Source: Rhizobium sp. BT03 (GTDB lineage Bacteria > Pseudomonadota > Alphaproteobacteria > Rhizobiales > Rhizobiaceae). From it: DNA of 64,000 nt. Numbering within the stretch: position 1 is the first letter of the stretch; every line of letters starts with the position of its first letter. The notes under the pieces were generated by a model. It saw only the letters and a list, made by a program, of their open reading frames with translations, ran no database searches and was not told the DNA's origin. Positions 1 to 10,555 of the stretch are shown here, one piece after another. The translations under genes were made by a program, and so were the position numbers. The DNA is taken from assembly GCF_030053155.1 (NCBI RefSeq), contig NZ_CP125645.1:1-64000 (forward strand). Reading direction: 5' to 3'.

Positions 1-939
1 ATGCATCGCTATAAATTCGTTCTGACGCGACCGCTGCAGTTTCTGCCCGTCATCTTCGGCATCAGCGTCATCACTTTCATTCTGGTTCGGCTGATCCCCG
101 GCGATCCGGCGCGCAACATTCTTGGCACGCGCGCGACGCCGGCGGCTCTCGCCAGCATCCGCGCCCAGTACGGTCTCGACCAGCCGATGTGGCTGCAATA
201 TGTCTATTTCCTCAAGAACCTCGCCAATGGCGAGATGGGCAAGTCGATCCTTTACAAGATCGACGTGCTGAAGCTGATCGTCACCCGCATCGAGCCGACG
301 CTCGCCCTCGTCGTCTCCAGCGTGGTGCTTTCGGTCCTGATCGCGGTGCCGATGTCGGCAATCGCCGCACGCAATGCGGGCCGGGCGCCGGACCATGCGG
401 TGCGCATCGTCTCGACCCTCGGCATCGGTTTCCCGCCCTTCTGGCTGGGGCTGATGCTGATCATCCTGTTCAGCGTCGAACTCGGCGTGCTGCCGGTTTC
501 CGGCTATGGCGCCACACTCGGCGAAAAGCTCGCGCATCTCGTGCTGCCGAGCCTGACGGTGGCGCTGTCGCTTTCGACCGTGCTGACGCGCAGCCTGCGG
601 GCGGCGATGATCGAGCAGCTGAAGTCGGACGTCGCGACGGCGGCGCGAGCCCGCGGCATGCCCGAAGGCATCGTCTTTTGGCGGCATGTGCTGCCGAATT
701 CGCTGGTGCCGACAATCAACCTGCTCGCCGTCAACATCGGCTGGCTGATCGGCGGCACGGTAGTAGTCGAGAGCGTCTTTGCGCTGCCCGGCATGGGGCA
801 GCTGCTGGTCAGGGCGATCTTCTCACGCGACTACATGGTGGTGCAGGGTGTCGCCATGGTCTTTGCCTGCGCCACCGTGCTCATCAACTTCATCGCCGAC
901 ATCGTCACCGTCGCCGTCGATCCGAGGGTGAAGCTATGA
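1..939 (+). CDS. Peptide-type ABC transporter permease (DppB-like)
   Basis: Inner-membrane permease of a dipeptide/oligopeptide/nickel-type importer, 312 aa, the usual DppB length. An N-terminal membrane anchor (about residues 10-32) is followed by a periplasmic stretch with GDPARNILG, then five more hydrophobic segments. The cytoplasmic coupling loop typical of the family (TAARARGMPEG, about residues 212-222) and the C-terminal VFALPGMGQLL are present. The first codon is the first base of the window, so an upstream start cannot be excluded, but the N-terminus looks natural for the family. It overlaps the next permease by ATGA and forms one operon with the genes to 5027. The substrate is not readable from sequence; peptides are only one possibility. 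Confidence 0.9.
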   Translation: MHRYKFVLTRPLQFLPVIFGISVITFILVRLIPGDPARNILGTRATPAALASIRAQYGLDQPMWLQYVYFLKNLANGEMGKSILYKIDVLKLIVTRIEPTLALVVSSVVLSVLIAVPMSAIAARNAGRAPDHAVRIVSTLGIGFPPFWLGLMLIILFSVELGVLPVSGYGATLGEKLAHLVLPSLTVALSLSTVLTRSLRAAMIEQLKSDVATAARARGMPEGIVFWRHVLPNSLVPTINLLAVNIGWLIGGTVVVESVFALPGMGQLLVRAIFSRDYMVVQGVAMVFACATVLINFIADIVTVAVDPRVKL

Positions 940-1783
940 GCATCGAGGCGATCGCCCCCGCATCTCTCGGCTGGCGCCGGTTCTTCGGCCGGCGGCCGAT
1001 GCTTGTGCTCAGTGTCGGCCTGCTGCTGTTCTTCGTCCTGCTGGCGATCGGCGCGCCCCTCGTCGCGCCCTACGACCCGATCATGCAGAATGCCGAGGTG
1101 CGCCTGCAGGCGCCTTCATTGTTGCATCCTTTCGGCACCGACAACTTCGGCCGCGATATCCTCTCCCGCGTTATCTGGGGCGCGCGCCTCGACCTGCAGA
1201 TGGCGCTGATCGGCGTCATCTTCCCGTTCCTGATCGGCACGACGGTCGGCACGATCGCCGGCTTCTTCGGCGGCATCGTCGATGCGCTGTTCATGCGTCT
1301 TGTCGATATCATCCTCGCCTTCCCCTTCCTGGTGCTGATGCTGTCGATCATCGCGATCCTCGGCCCGGGTCTTGGCAGTTTCTATATCGCCATGGCGCTG
1401 GTCGGCTGGGTCTCCTATGCGCGGCTGATCCGGGCGCAGATGCTGGTGCTGAAGGGCAGCGACTATGCCGTTGCCGCTGTCAGCCTCGGCTTCAGCCGCC
1501 CACGGATCATGTTCCGCCACCTGCTGCCGAACGCAATCGCCGGCTCGATCGTCTTTTCGATGTCCGATGCGACGCTGGTGCTGCTCAGCGGCGCTGCCGT
1601 CAGCTATCTCGGCCTCGGCGTCCAGCCGCCGATTGCCGAATGGGGCGTCATGGTCGCCGAAGGACAGAGCTTCATCACCACGGCATGGTGGATTACGCTG
1701 TTTCCCGGCCTCTCGATCGTCTGCCTCGCCTTCGGCTTCAGCATGCTGGGCGATGCCCTCGGCGAACTGCTGGGGGTGCATGA

Positions 1784-1787
<4 letters not shown>
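936..1787 (+). CDS. Peptide-type ABC transporter permease (DppC-like)
   Basis: Second permease of the importer, 283 aa. The start ATG at 936 overlaps the preceding stop (ATGA), indicating translational coupling. The N-terminal segment (about residues 25-45) and the periplasmic motif HPFGTDNFGRDILSRV, a hallmark of DppC/OppC proteins, are clear. The coupling loop is AAVSLGFSRPRIMFRHLLPN, and the end shows the conserved SYLGLGVQPP and EWGVMV. It would pair with the permease at 1-939 in the membrane channel. Confidence 0.92.
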
Positions 1788-3493
<1,706 letters not shown>

Positions 3494-3512
3494 CAACGAA
3501 GGGAACGAATTC

Positions 3513-5027
3513 ATGACAAACAGGTGGAAATCAATCGGGCTCGCGGCCTTGCTCGCCGGCCTGACGCTCAGCGCAAGCTATGCCGAGGCCGCCGGTGTGC
3601 TCACCATCGGCCGCCGCGAGGATTCGACGACGTTCGATCCGATCAAAACCGCCCAGAACATCGACAACTGGGTGTTCTCAAACGTTTACGACGTGCTGAT
3701 CCGCGTCGACAAGACGGGCACCAAGCTGGAACCGGGCCTTGCCGAAAGCTGGACCGCCTCGGATGACGGGCTGACCTATACGCTCAAGATCCGCGACACG
3801 AAATTCTCCGACGGTTCGCCGCTGACGGCTGAGGATGCCGCCTACAGCCTGCTACGCATCCGCGACGATCCTGCCTCGCTCTGGAGCGATTCCTACAAGG
3901 TGATCGACACGGCGGTCGCGACCGACGCGCATACGCTGACGATCAAGCTCAAGAATCCGTCCGCGCCGTTCCTCTCGACGCTTGCGCTGCCGAATGCCTC
4001 GGTCATTTCCAAGAAGGGCATGGAATCGCTAGGGCCCGATGCCTATGCCGAGAAGCCGATCGCATCCGGCGCCTTCGTGATCGACGAATGGCGGCGCGGC
4101 GACCGCGTCATCCTCAAGAAGAACCCGAATTTCTGGGAAGCCGACCGCGTCAAGCTCGACGGTGTCGAGTGGATCTCGGTGCCCGACGACAACACCCGCA
4201 TGCTGAACGTCCAGGCCGGCGAACTGGACGCGGCGATTTTCGTTCCCTTCTCCCGCGTCGAGGAGTTGAAGAAGGATCCGAACCTCCATGTCGATATCGA
4301 TGCCTCGACCCGCGAGGATCATCTGCTGATCAACCACGCGCATGGCGCGCTCGGCCAGAAGGAAGTCCGCCAGGCGCTGGATCTTGCGATCGACAAGAAG
4401 GCGATCGTCGACACGATCACCTTCGGCCAGGGCACGATCGCCAATTCCTACATTCCGAAGGGCGCGCTCTACTACTATGCCGACAATCTGCAGCGGCCCT
4501 ATGATCCGGCAAAGGCCAAGGAAATGCTGGCGGCAGCCGGGGCCTCCGACCTGACGCTGAATTACCTGGTCCGCGCCGGTGACGAAGTCGACGAGCAGAC
4601 GGCCGTATTGGTCCAGCAGCAGCTGCAAAAGGCCGGCATCACCGCCAATCTGCAGAAGGTTGATCCCAGCCAGCAATGGGACATGCTGGTTGCCGGCGAC
4701 TACGATGTCTCGGTCAACTACTGGACCAACGACATTCTCGACCCTGACCAGAAGACCACCTTCGTCCTCGGCCACGATTCCAACAATAACTATCTGACCA
4801 ATTACAAGAACGAGGCGGTGAAGGACCTGGTCGCCAAGGCCCGTCTCGAACTCGACCCGAAGAAGCGCGAAGCGATGTATGTCGATCTGCAGAAGATGGC
4901 CAAGGACGACGTCAACTGGATCGACCTTTATTACAGCCCCTATATCAACGTCTCGCGCAAGAATATCGAGAATTTCTACCAGAACCCGCTCGGCCGGTTC
5001 TTCCTGGAAGATACAGTGAAGAACTAA
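3513..5027 (+). CDS. ABC transporter substrate-binding protein, family 5 (DppA-like)
   Basis: Periplasmic solute-binding protein of 504 aa with a Sec signal peptide (Lys/Arg start, hydrophobic core, probable cleavage after SYAEA). Family 5 features include the early EDSTTFDPIKTAQNIDNWVFSNVYDVL region, LAESW and NPNFWEADRVKLDGVEW. The Shine-Dalgarno is GAAGGGAACG, 19 bp after the ATPase gene. It is last in the operon, followed by a hairpin. The ligand may be a peptide, opine-like compound or modified amino acid; nothing nearby decides this. Confidence 0.92.
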   Translation: MTNRWKSIGLAALLAGLTLSASYAEAAGVLTIGRREDSTTFDPIKTAQNIDNWVFSNVYDVLIRVDKTGTKLEPGLAESWTASDDGLTYTLKIRDTKFSDGSPLTAEDAAYSLLRIRDDPASLWSDSYKVIDTAVATDAHTLTIKLKNPSAPFLSTLALPNASVISKKGMESLGPDAYAEKPIASGAFVIDEWRRGDRVILKKNPNFWEADRVKLDGVEWISVPDDNTRMLNVQAGELDAAIFVPFSRVEELKKDPNLHVDIDASTREDHLLINHAHGALGQKEVRQALDLAIDKKAIVDTITFGQGTIANSYIPKGALYYYADNLQRPYDPAKAKEMLAAAGASDLTLNYLVRAGDEVDEQTAVLVQQQLQKAGITANLQKVDPSQQWDMLVAGDYDVSVNYWTNDILDPDQKTTFVLGHDSNNNYLTNYKNEAVKDLVAKARLELDPKKREAMYVDLQKMAKDDVNWIDLYYSPYINVSRKNIENFYQNPLGRFFLEDTVKN

Positions 5028-5046
5028 GTTCCGGCAGCATGCAAAT

Positions 5047-5080
5047 GCTCCCTCGCCGTAAAGGCGGCGGAGCGTCGTTT
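5047..5080 (+). terminator. Probable terminator after the peptide ABC operon
   Basis: A stem-loop with arms at 5047-5057 and 5063-5073 (GCTCC pairing with GGAGC, one internal mismatch) and loop GTAAA is followed by a short T-containing tail. It lies between convergent genes, so it may serve both. Confidence 0.5.
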
Positions 5081-5111
5081 ATGGCTGCGAAACGTGGCTG
5101 GGGCCGCCCGC

Positions 5112-5987
5112 TTACTCGGCGGCCGCGAGCTTGTCCTGCGTCCTGGTGTCGAAGTCGCTGGCGTCGTGGCGCTCGTGCAACTGGCTCGAAGGGTCGCCGG
5201 AGAGGCGGTTGACCATCCGGCCGCGCTGTGCGGCTGGGCGGCTGTGGACAGCGTCGGCCCAGCGCAGCACGTTCTTATAGTCCTCGACCTGCAGGAACTC
5301 GGCTGCCCCGTAGGTCCAGCCCTTCACCAGGCCGCCATACCAGGGCCAGACGGCAATATCGGCGATCGTATATTGGCTGCCTGCCAGATATTCGCTTTCG
5401 GCCAGGCGACGATCGAGCACGTCGAGCTGACGCTTTACCTCCATGGCGAAGCGGTCGATCGCATATTCGATCTTCGTCGGCGCATAGGCGTAGAAATGGC
5501 CGAAGCCGCCGCCGAGATAGGGTGCGCTTCCCATCTGCCAGAACAGCCACGACAGGCATTCGGCGCGTTCGCCCGGTTCGGTCGGCAGGAAGGCGCCGAA
5601 CTTTTCGGCGAGATAGGTGAGGATGGCGCCGGATTCGAACACTCGGATCGGCTTTTCGCCGCTGCGGTCCATCAGCGCCGGGATCTTCGAATTAGGATTG
5701 ATCTTGACGAAATCGCTTCCGAACTGGTCGCCATCGCCGATCCGGATCAGCCAGGCGTCGTATTCCGCGCCGCTATGGCCAAGGGCCAGCAGTTCCTCGA
5801 GCATGATCGTGACCTTCTGGCCGTTCGGCGTGCCGAGCGAATAGAGCTGCAGCGGATGACGGCCGATCGGAAGCTCCTTCTCATGCGTCGGGCCTGCTAT
5901 CGGGCGGTTGATGCTGGCAAACTGGCCGCCATTCGCCTTGTTCCAGGTCCAGACCTTCGGGGGGGTATAATCGGAAGAACCGCTCAT
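5112..5987 (-). CDS. yghU: YghU-type glutathione S-transferase / disulfide-bond oxidoreductase
   Basis: 291 aa, close to the length of E. coli YghU. The N-terminal extension (TPPKVWTWN), the thioredoxin-fold start (LYSLGTPNGQKVTIMLEELL), the glutathione-contacting NPNSKIPAL and ESGAILTYLAEKFG, and the alpha-helical C-terminal half (YTIADIAVWPWYG) all match this GST branch. Family members reduce disulfides or organic peroxides with glutathione; the exact substrate here is unknown. Start chosen behind CAGGAGTTTGAAAG. It is convergent with the peptide transporter operon, with no visible functional link. Confidence 0.88.
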   Translation of the reverse strand: MSGSSDYTPPKVWTWNKANGGQFASINRPIAGPTHEKELPIGRHPLQLYSLGTPNGQKVTIMLEELLALGHSGAEYDAWLIRIGDGDQFGSDFVKINPNSKIPALMDRSGEKPIRVFESGAILTYLAEKFGAFLPTEPGERAECLSWLFWQMGSAPYLGGGFGHFYAYAPTKIEYAIDRFAMEVKRQLDVLDRRLAESEYLAGSQYTIADIAVWPWYGGLVKGWTYGAAEFLQVEDYKNVLRWADAVHSRPAAQRGRMVNRLSGDPSSQLHERHDASDFDTRTQDKLAAAE

Positions 5988-6143
5988 CTTTCAAACTCCT
6001 GGCATTGATCGGATCGAGCACGGCGCCTCGTTGGGCCGTCGCATTTTTCCTGACATAGCAGAGGCGATGAGGGTTTGGTACAGGTCTCAGAGCTGTTTCA
6101 CGCAATCGTCAGAGTCTTGGCAAAGCTCAAGAAAACGACGGTT

Positions 6144-7223
6144 TCAGGCGTTCGCTTCGGGAAGGCGTCTGCCCGTCGCGGCCGAAAACAGATGTTCGCC
6201 GGCCGCTCGCAAGGTGAAGCGGATCGTGTCGCCGGGGTTTATCGCGATGCGCTCGCGAAACAGCATATTGACGTTTTCCTCGCCGATCCGGGCGACGACC
6301 TGCGTCTCCGCGCCGGTCGGTTCGACGACGACGATCTTCGCCGGTGTCCCCTCCTCGGCGATAGCGAATTGTTCCGGCCTGATGCCGTAGATGAGTTCCT
6401 CGCCGGGATCGGCCGTGCCGGGGCGCAGCGATAGCGGCATGGCGACGCCGCTGTCGGTGCGGAAGATCGAAGGCGCATCGGCCTGGATGCGGCCCTTGAG
6501 CAGGTTCATTGCCGGCATGCCGATGAAACCGGCGACGAAGGTGGTCGCCGGTCGGTCGTAGATCTCCAAAGGCGTTCCGATCTGCTCGACGATGCCGTCA
6601 CGCATCACGACGATCCGATCGGCCATGGTCATCGCCTCGGTCTGGTCGTGGGTGACATAGACGGTGGTGATCTTCAGCCGCTGGTGCAATTCCTTGATCT
6701 CGGCGCGCATGGCGACCCGCAGTTTGGCGTCGAGATTGGAAAGCGGCTCGTCGAAGAGAAACACTTTAGGATCGCGCACGATGGCGCGGCCCATGGCGAC
6801 GCGCTGGCGCTGGCCGCCGGAGAGATGGCGCGGATGACGGTCGAGATAGGGTTCCAGCGCAAGGATCCTGGCGGCGGACTGCACCCGCCGGTCGATCTCG
6901 TCCCTGGCCGTGCCGCGCAGCTTCAGGGAGAAGCCCATATTGTCGGCCACGGTCAGATGCGGATAGAGCGCATAGCTCTGAAACACCATGGCAATGTCCC
7001 GCTCCTTCGACGGCAGGCCGTTGACCATGCGGCCGTCGATAGAGAGCCGTCCCTCCGAGATTGTCTCCAGACCGGCGATCATGCGCAGCAGCGTGGACTT
7101 GCCGCAGCCCGAGGGGCCGACCAGCACGATGAACTCGCCATCGTCGATATCGACGTCGACGCCGTGGATGACAGGCAGAGCCCCGTAGGATTTGCGGATA
7201 CTGTGAAGTGCGATCGACGCCAT
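6144..7223 (-). CDS. Sugar ABC transporter ATPase, MalK/UgpC type
   Basis: Cytoplasmic ATPase of 359 aa for the carbohydrate importer encoded at 8737-11812. It has a Walker A (GPSGCGKST), Q-loop (VFQSYALYPH), signature LSGGQRQRVAMGRAI, Walker B (VFLFDEPLSNLDAKLR), H-loop (VTHDQTEAMTMADRI), and a C-terminal TOBE domain beginning around IYDRPATTFVAGFIG. The start is MASIALHS with Shine-Dalgarno GGGAGGAACC; the longer open frame adds 15 non-conserved residues and is rejected. It is the last gene of the minus-strand operon led by the GntR gene. Confidence 0.93.
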   Translation of the reverse strand: MASIALHSIRKSYGALPVIHGVDVDIDDGEFIVLVGPSGCGKSTLLRMIAGLETISEGRLSIDGRMVNGLPSKERDIAMVFQSYALYPHLTVADNMGFSLKLRGTARDEIDRRVQSAARILALEPYLDRHPRHLSGGQRQRVAMGRAIVRDPKVFLFDEPLSNLDAKLRVAMRAEIKELHQRLKITTVYVTHDQTEAMTMADRIVVMRDGIVEQIGTPLEIYDRPATTFVAGFIGMPAMNLLKGRIQADAPSIFRTDSGVAMPLSLRPGTADPGEELIYGIRPEQFAIAEEGTPAKIVVVEPTGAETQVVARIGEENVNMLFRERIAINPGDTIRFTLRAAGEHLFSAATGRRLPEANA

Positions 7224-7245
7224 GATGGTTCCTCCCGTGTCGTGT

Positions 7246-7626
7246 TCAGGCCGCCCCCTCACCTTCATGATTGACCGCCGTCCTGGTGCCGGAGGAAAAC
7301 ATGATCAGGGCGAAGAGCGGTTCGCTGCCGACTGCGCGCGCCCAATGGCGTACGCTGCGGGGAATACGGATCGCATCGCCGGCTTCGAGCCGGTAAAGCG
7401 CATCGCCGAGCTTGTGCTCGCACTGGCCGGAAACGACGTAGAGGATCTCCTCGCAATCGGGATGCGAGTGCAGCTGGTTGCGCTCGCCGGGATTGATACG
7501 GCAGGTGCCGAAGGTCATCTCGGCGCCGGGCGTGCCGTCGCCGGTGATCTTCCAGTTGAGTTCGCCCCATGCGGTCGGCATGGATTCGCCGCCGGTTTTC
7601 CTGAATATAACGTCGGTCTCGCTCAA
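7246..7626 (-). CDS. Small cupin-domain protein
   Basis: 126 aa, a single cupin barrel. Motif 1 reads PGERNQLHSHPDCEEILYVV, giving two His and a Glu as probable metal ligands, and motif 2 is GDAIRIPRSVRHWARAVG. I place the start at the TTG at 7626 because GGGGAGGGACC lies just upstream; the ATG at 7668 would overlap the preceding gene. It sits between a sugar dehydrogenase and the transporter ATPase, so an isomerase, epimerase or sugar-sensing role is plausible but unproven. Confidence 0.85.
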   Translation of the reverse strand: MSETDVIFRKTGGESMPTAWGELNWKITGDGTPGAEMTFGTCRINPGERNQLHSHPDCEEILYVVSGQCEHKLGDALYRLEAGDAIRIPRSVRHWARAVGSEPLFALIMFSSGTRTAVNHEGEGAA

Positions 7627-7642
7627 GGCGGTCCCTCCCCTG

Positions 7643-8734
7643 TCAGAGATTGGTGGTGACGCCGGCATCCGTGCGTCTGTAGAATTCGAAGAGCTTCATG
7701 ATCTCGCGGGCGATTTCGAGCGTGCCCCTTGTGATCGGCGCGCCGGAAAGGATCGCATCGGTCAGGTGCAGGATCTCCGGCACATAGCCGAGATAGAAGA
7801 GGTTGTTGTTGTAGAGCTGGCCGAGCGAATGCTCCGGCTCGTAGAGCAGCGCCGCATTCTCGTCCGGCTGGATGAAGCTTGCGGCTCGGCCGTAGGACGG
7901 CAGATCCGCCTTGCGGAAGTAGGTCAGCCGGCTGCCGTTTTCGACGATGGCATTGGCGCCTTCGCCGATGATCTCGACCCGCTCGAAGATGCTGCCGCCG
8001 GATTGGCCGGCGGCAAGGTGCAGCGTGCCGATCGCGCCGGAGCGGAAGCGCAGGCTGGTGACCGTCGCCCCGGCCAGCGCTTCCCATTCATAGCCGGCGC
8101 GTTCGATCTCGCCGCCGAGGAAATTGAGGATCGCGCCGGGATGATAGATATGGTCGAGGAAGCTCTGCATCCTGACGAGATCGGCGCGGTCCTCGGGTCT
8201 CGGCAGGCTCTGGGGATAGCGGACATTGATCGAGGTCAACCGGCCGAAACCGGGCGAGCCGATCAGATCCTTGAGCTTCTCGATTGTGGGGAAGAAGGTC
8301 TTCTTGAGACCGGTCATGACCATGCGGCCGGCCGCGGCACTTGTCGCCTGCAGCCTTTCGATATCCTCGAGGCTCGCCGCGGTCGGCTTCTCCATCCAGA
8401 CGTGGGCGCCGGCTGCCAGCGCATCGAGCGCCAGATCGGTCGCCTGCACCCGGCCGTCGGGATGATAGGCGGTGACGAGAAAGACCAGGTCCGGCTTTTC
8501 CTGATTCAGCATCGCGCGATGATCGGTATAGGCCTTCCCTGCCCCGAAGAGTTTGGCGAATTTCTCGGCGCGGCCGAGATCGAGATCGCAGATGCCGGCA
8601 AGCTCGACCGGCGCGTAACGCAGCGCCGGATAGACATTGCGATAGGCATGGCCGCCGGCGCCGATGAAGCAGGCCTTGATGCGGTGGTCGAATTCGAAAT
8701 TGTAGCGGATTTCCCGCTGGACGTGGTGCGACAT
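7643..8734 (-). CDS. Gfo/Idh/MocA-family NAD(P)-dependent dehydrogenase
   Basis: 363 aa. The Rossmann domain begins at about residue 20 (ACFIGAGGHAYRNVYPALRY). The family EKP motif is WMEKPTAASLED, and the C-terminal half is the usual alpha/beta substrate domain. Such enzymes oxidise or epimerise sugars and inositols; here it most likely acts on the compound imported by the adjacent transporter. The start follows the upstream permease stop by 2 bp, consistent with one transcript. Confidence 0.88.
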   Translation of the reverse strand: MSHHVQREIRYNFEFDHRIKACFIGAGGHAYRNVYPALRYAPVELAGICDLDLGRAEKFAKLFGAGKAYTDHRAMLNQEKPDLVFLVTAYHPDGRVQATDLALDALAAGAHVWMEKPTAASLEDIERLQATSAAAGRMVMTGLKKTFFPTIEKLKDLIGSPGFGRLTSINVRYPQSLPRPEDRADLVRMQSFLDHIYHPGAILNFLGGEIERAGYEWEALAGATVTSLRFRSGAIGTLHLAAGQSGGSIFERVEIIGEGANAIVENGSRLTYFRKADLPSYGRAASFIQPDENAALLYEPEHSLGQLYNNNLFYLGYVPEILHLTDAILSGAPITRGTLEIAREIMKLFEFYRRTDAGVTTNL

Positions 8735-8736
8735 GG

Positions 8737-9564
8737 TCAGCCCTTGATTGCTCCCTGCGTCAGCCCCTCGGTGAAGCGGCGCTGCATCAGGATGTAGAGA
8801 AGAATGATCGGCAGGAAGGAAATGACGGTCCCTGAGAAGACCAGGCGGTAATCGGAGGCATAGGTGCTGGCGAAACGCACCAGCCCGAGCGGCAGCGTTT
8901 GGACCTCAGGGCTGATCAGCACGATCAGCGGCAGGAAGAAATCGTTCCAGGTGGAGAGTGCGCTGATGATGACGAGCGCCTGCACCGCCGGCGTGGAGAT
9001 CGGCAGAAAGACCTTGGTGAGGATCTGGACATGCGAAGCGCCGTCGATCTTGGCGGCCTCGATCAGATCATCCGGCACGCCGATGAAGAAGCTCCGCATC
9101 AGGAATATGCCGAAGGGAATGCCGTTGCTGACCTGCACCAGCACGATACCAGCCAGCGTGTTGACGAGATTCAATCCGAAGAGCACCTGGTAGAGCGGGA
9201 TGACGATCGCCTGGACCGGCACGGTGAGGCCGAGGATGAAGGCGTAGAACAGCCATTCCCGGCCGGGAAAGCGGATCTTGGCGAGCGCATAGCCGGCCGG
9301 CGCGCAGGTGATCAGCGACAGGGCGACGACGCCGACGAGGTTGATGAGGCTGTTGCCGACGAGGTCGCCGAAGCCGCCGATCTGCCAGGCGTCGAGATAG
9401 TTCCGCCACATCAGGTCGGCGGGCCAGGTGAAGGGATCGGCCCGGCCGATCTCGGCCTCGGTCTTGAAACTCGAGACCAGCAGCCAGACGAAGGGGGCGA
9501 GGATCAGGATCAGAACAGGGGCCAGTGCCAGCGCCAACGGCCATTCGCGATTGCGCACACTCAT
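8737..9564 (-). CDS. Sugar ABC transporter permease, MalG type
   Basis: 275 aa with six predicted membrane segments. The CUT1-family coupling motif reads EAAKIDGASHVQILTKVFLPISTPA (EAA...G...LP), about residues 165-190, and the C-terminus ends in the common RRFTEGLTQGAIKG. It overlaps the MalF-type permease gene by 4 bp (ATGA). Together they form the channel for the importer with the binding protein at 10556-11812. Confidence 0.92.
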   Translation of the reverse strand: MSVRNREWPLALALAPVLILILAPFVWLLVSSFKTEAEIGRADPFTWPADLMWRNYLDAWQIGGFGDLVGNSLINLVGVVALSLITCAPAGYALAKIRFPGREWLFYAFILGLTVPVQAIVIPLYQVLFGLNLVNTLAGIVLVQVSNGIPFGIFLMRSFFIGVPDDLIEAAKIDGASHVQILTKVFLPISTPAVQALVIISALSTWNDFFLPLIVLISPEVQTLPLGLVRFASTYASDYRLVFSGTVISFLPIILLYILMQRRFTEGLTQGAIKG

Positions 9565-10463
9565 TGGGAAAGCCTCGCGCGCCAGCGGTTGAAGACGATG
9601 GTGATGGCGATCGCAAGTAGGCTGAGCAGGATGCAGAGCACTGCCGCAAGTCCGTGATCCTGGGACTGGAAGGCAAGCCGGTAAATATAGGTGGTGATCA
9701 GTTCGCTCTGGTAGAACGGCCCGCCATTGGTCATGACGAAAACCGTGGCGAAGCCTTTCAGGCCGTTGATCATCGCCAGCGAAACGACGAAGGTCGTCAC
9801 CTCGCGAAGCCCCGGCAGCGTGACATGGATCAGCTTCTGGAAGCTGTTGGCGCCGTCCACCTCAGCCGCGTCGTAGAGCGAGCGGTCGATATTCTGCAGG
9901 CCGGCGATAAAGAGCAGCATGTAAAGGCCGAAACCCTGCCAGGAGCTTGCGAGATTGACGGAAAAGAGCACCAGCGCCGGATCGGAAAGCCAGCCCTGCG
10001 TGAAGGCGCCAAGCCCGATCCGCGTCAGCGCCGTATTCATGAGGCCGAAAAACGGATCGTAGATATTGGCCCAGATGACGCCGACCACGGCCAGCGACAC
10101 CAGATGCGGCAGGAAGAACGCGGTGCGGAAGAAGACCTGGGTGATCCTGAGCCGGCTGACGGCAAGTGCCAGCAGCAGGCCGAGCCCGCCCGCCATCACC
10201 ACGTGATAGGCCAGCCAGACGAAGGTATGGGCCAGGCTCTTCCAGACGATCGGATCATGCGCCGCCTTGGCATAATTTCCGAAGCCGACGAAGCTTGCGG
10301 ACGTATTGAAGCCGGCCGAGCTGTTGAAGCTCAGCCAGAAAGTGGCGGCGATCGGCAGCAGGGTGAAGACGGCATAGAGGCCGAGCGCCGGCGCCATCAG
10401 CCAGAACGCGGTGCCGGCATCGCCGTCGGGCGAGGCGGACCTGGCCGTCCGGCGTTTGGACAT
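9561..10463 (-). CDS. Sugar ABC transporter permease, MalF type
   Basis: 300 aa from the ATG at 10463, the normal size for a MalF-type permease. It begins with a short charged tail and then the first membrane segment (FWLMAPALGLYAVFTLLP). The EAA loop is DAAEVDGANSFQKLIHVTLPGL. An alternative GTG at 10556 overlaps the binding-protein stop by one base, has GAGG upstream, and would add 31 residues. I prefer the ATG because the intervening DNA holds a perfect 14-bp hairpin, unusual for coding sequence, but the ATG itself lies in that hairpin and lacks a good Shine-Dalgarno. The start is therefore uncertain. Confidence 0.88.
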   Translation of the reverse strand: MSKRRTARSASPDGDAGTAFWLMAPALGLYAVFTLLPIAATFWLSFNSSAGFNTSASFVGFGNYAKAAHDPIVWKSLAHTFVWLAYHVVMAGGLGLLLALAVSRLRITQVFFRTAFFLPHLVSLAVVGVIWANIYDPFFGLMNTALTRIGLGAFTQGWLSDPALVLFSVNLASSWQGFGLYMLLFIAGLQNIDRSLYDAAEVDGANSFQKLIHVTLPGLREVTTFVVSLAMINGLKGFATVFVMTNGGPFYQSELITTYIYRLAFQSQDHGLAAVLCILLSLLAIAITIVFNRWRARLSQ

Positions 10464-10490
10464 ACGGGCGGACAGACCGCCCGTATGTCC
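10458..10490 (-). promoter_or_regulatory. Perfect 14-bp inverted repeat at the permease start
   Basis: Arms GGACATACGGGCGG (10458-10471) and its exact complement (10477-10490) are separated by 5 nt. The hairpin lies between the highly expressed type of gene (binding protein) and the permease, and it contains the permease ATG in one arm. It could protect the upstream mRNA or throttle permease translation. Confidence 0.6.
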
Positions 10491-10555
10491 CGCCACGGCA
10501 GGTGCATCCCTGAGAGGAGCCACGACCTTGCTGCCTGATGTTTCGGGGATGGCCA

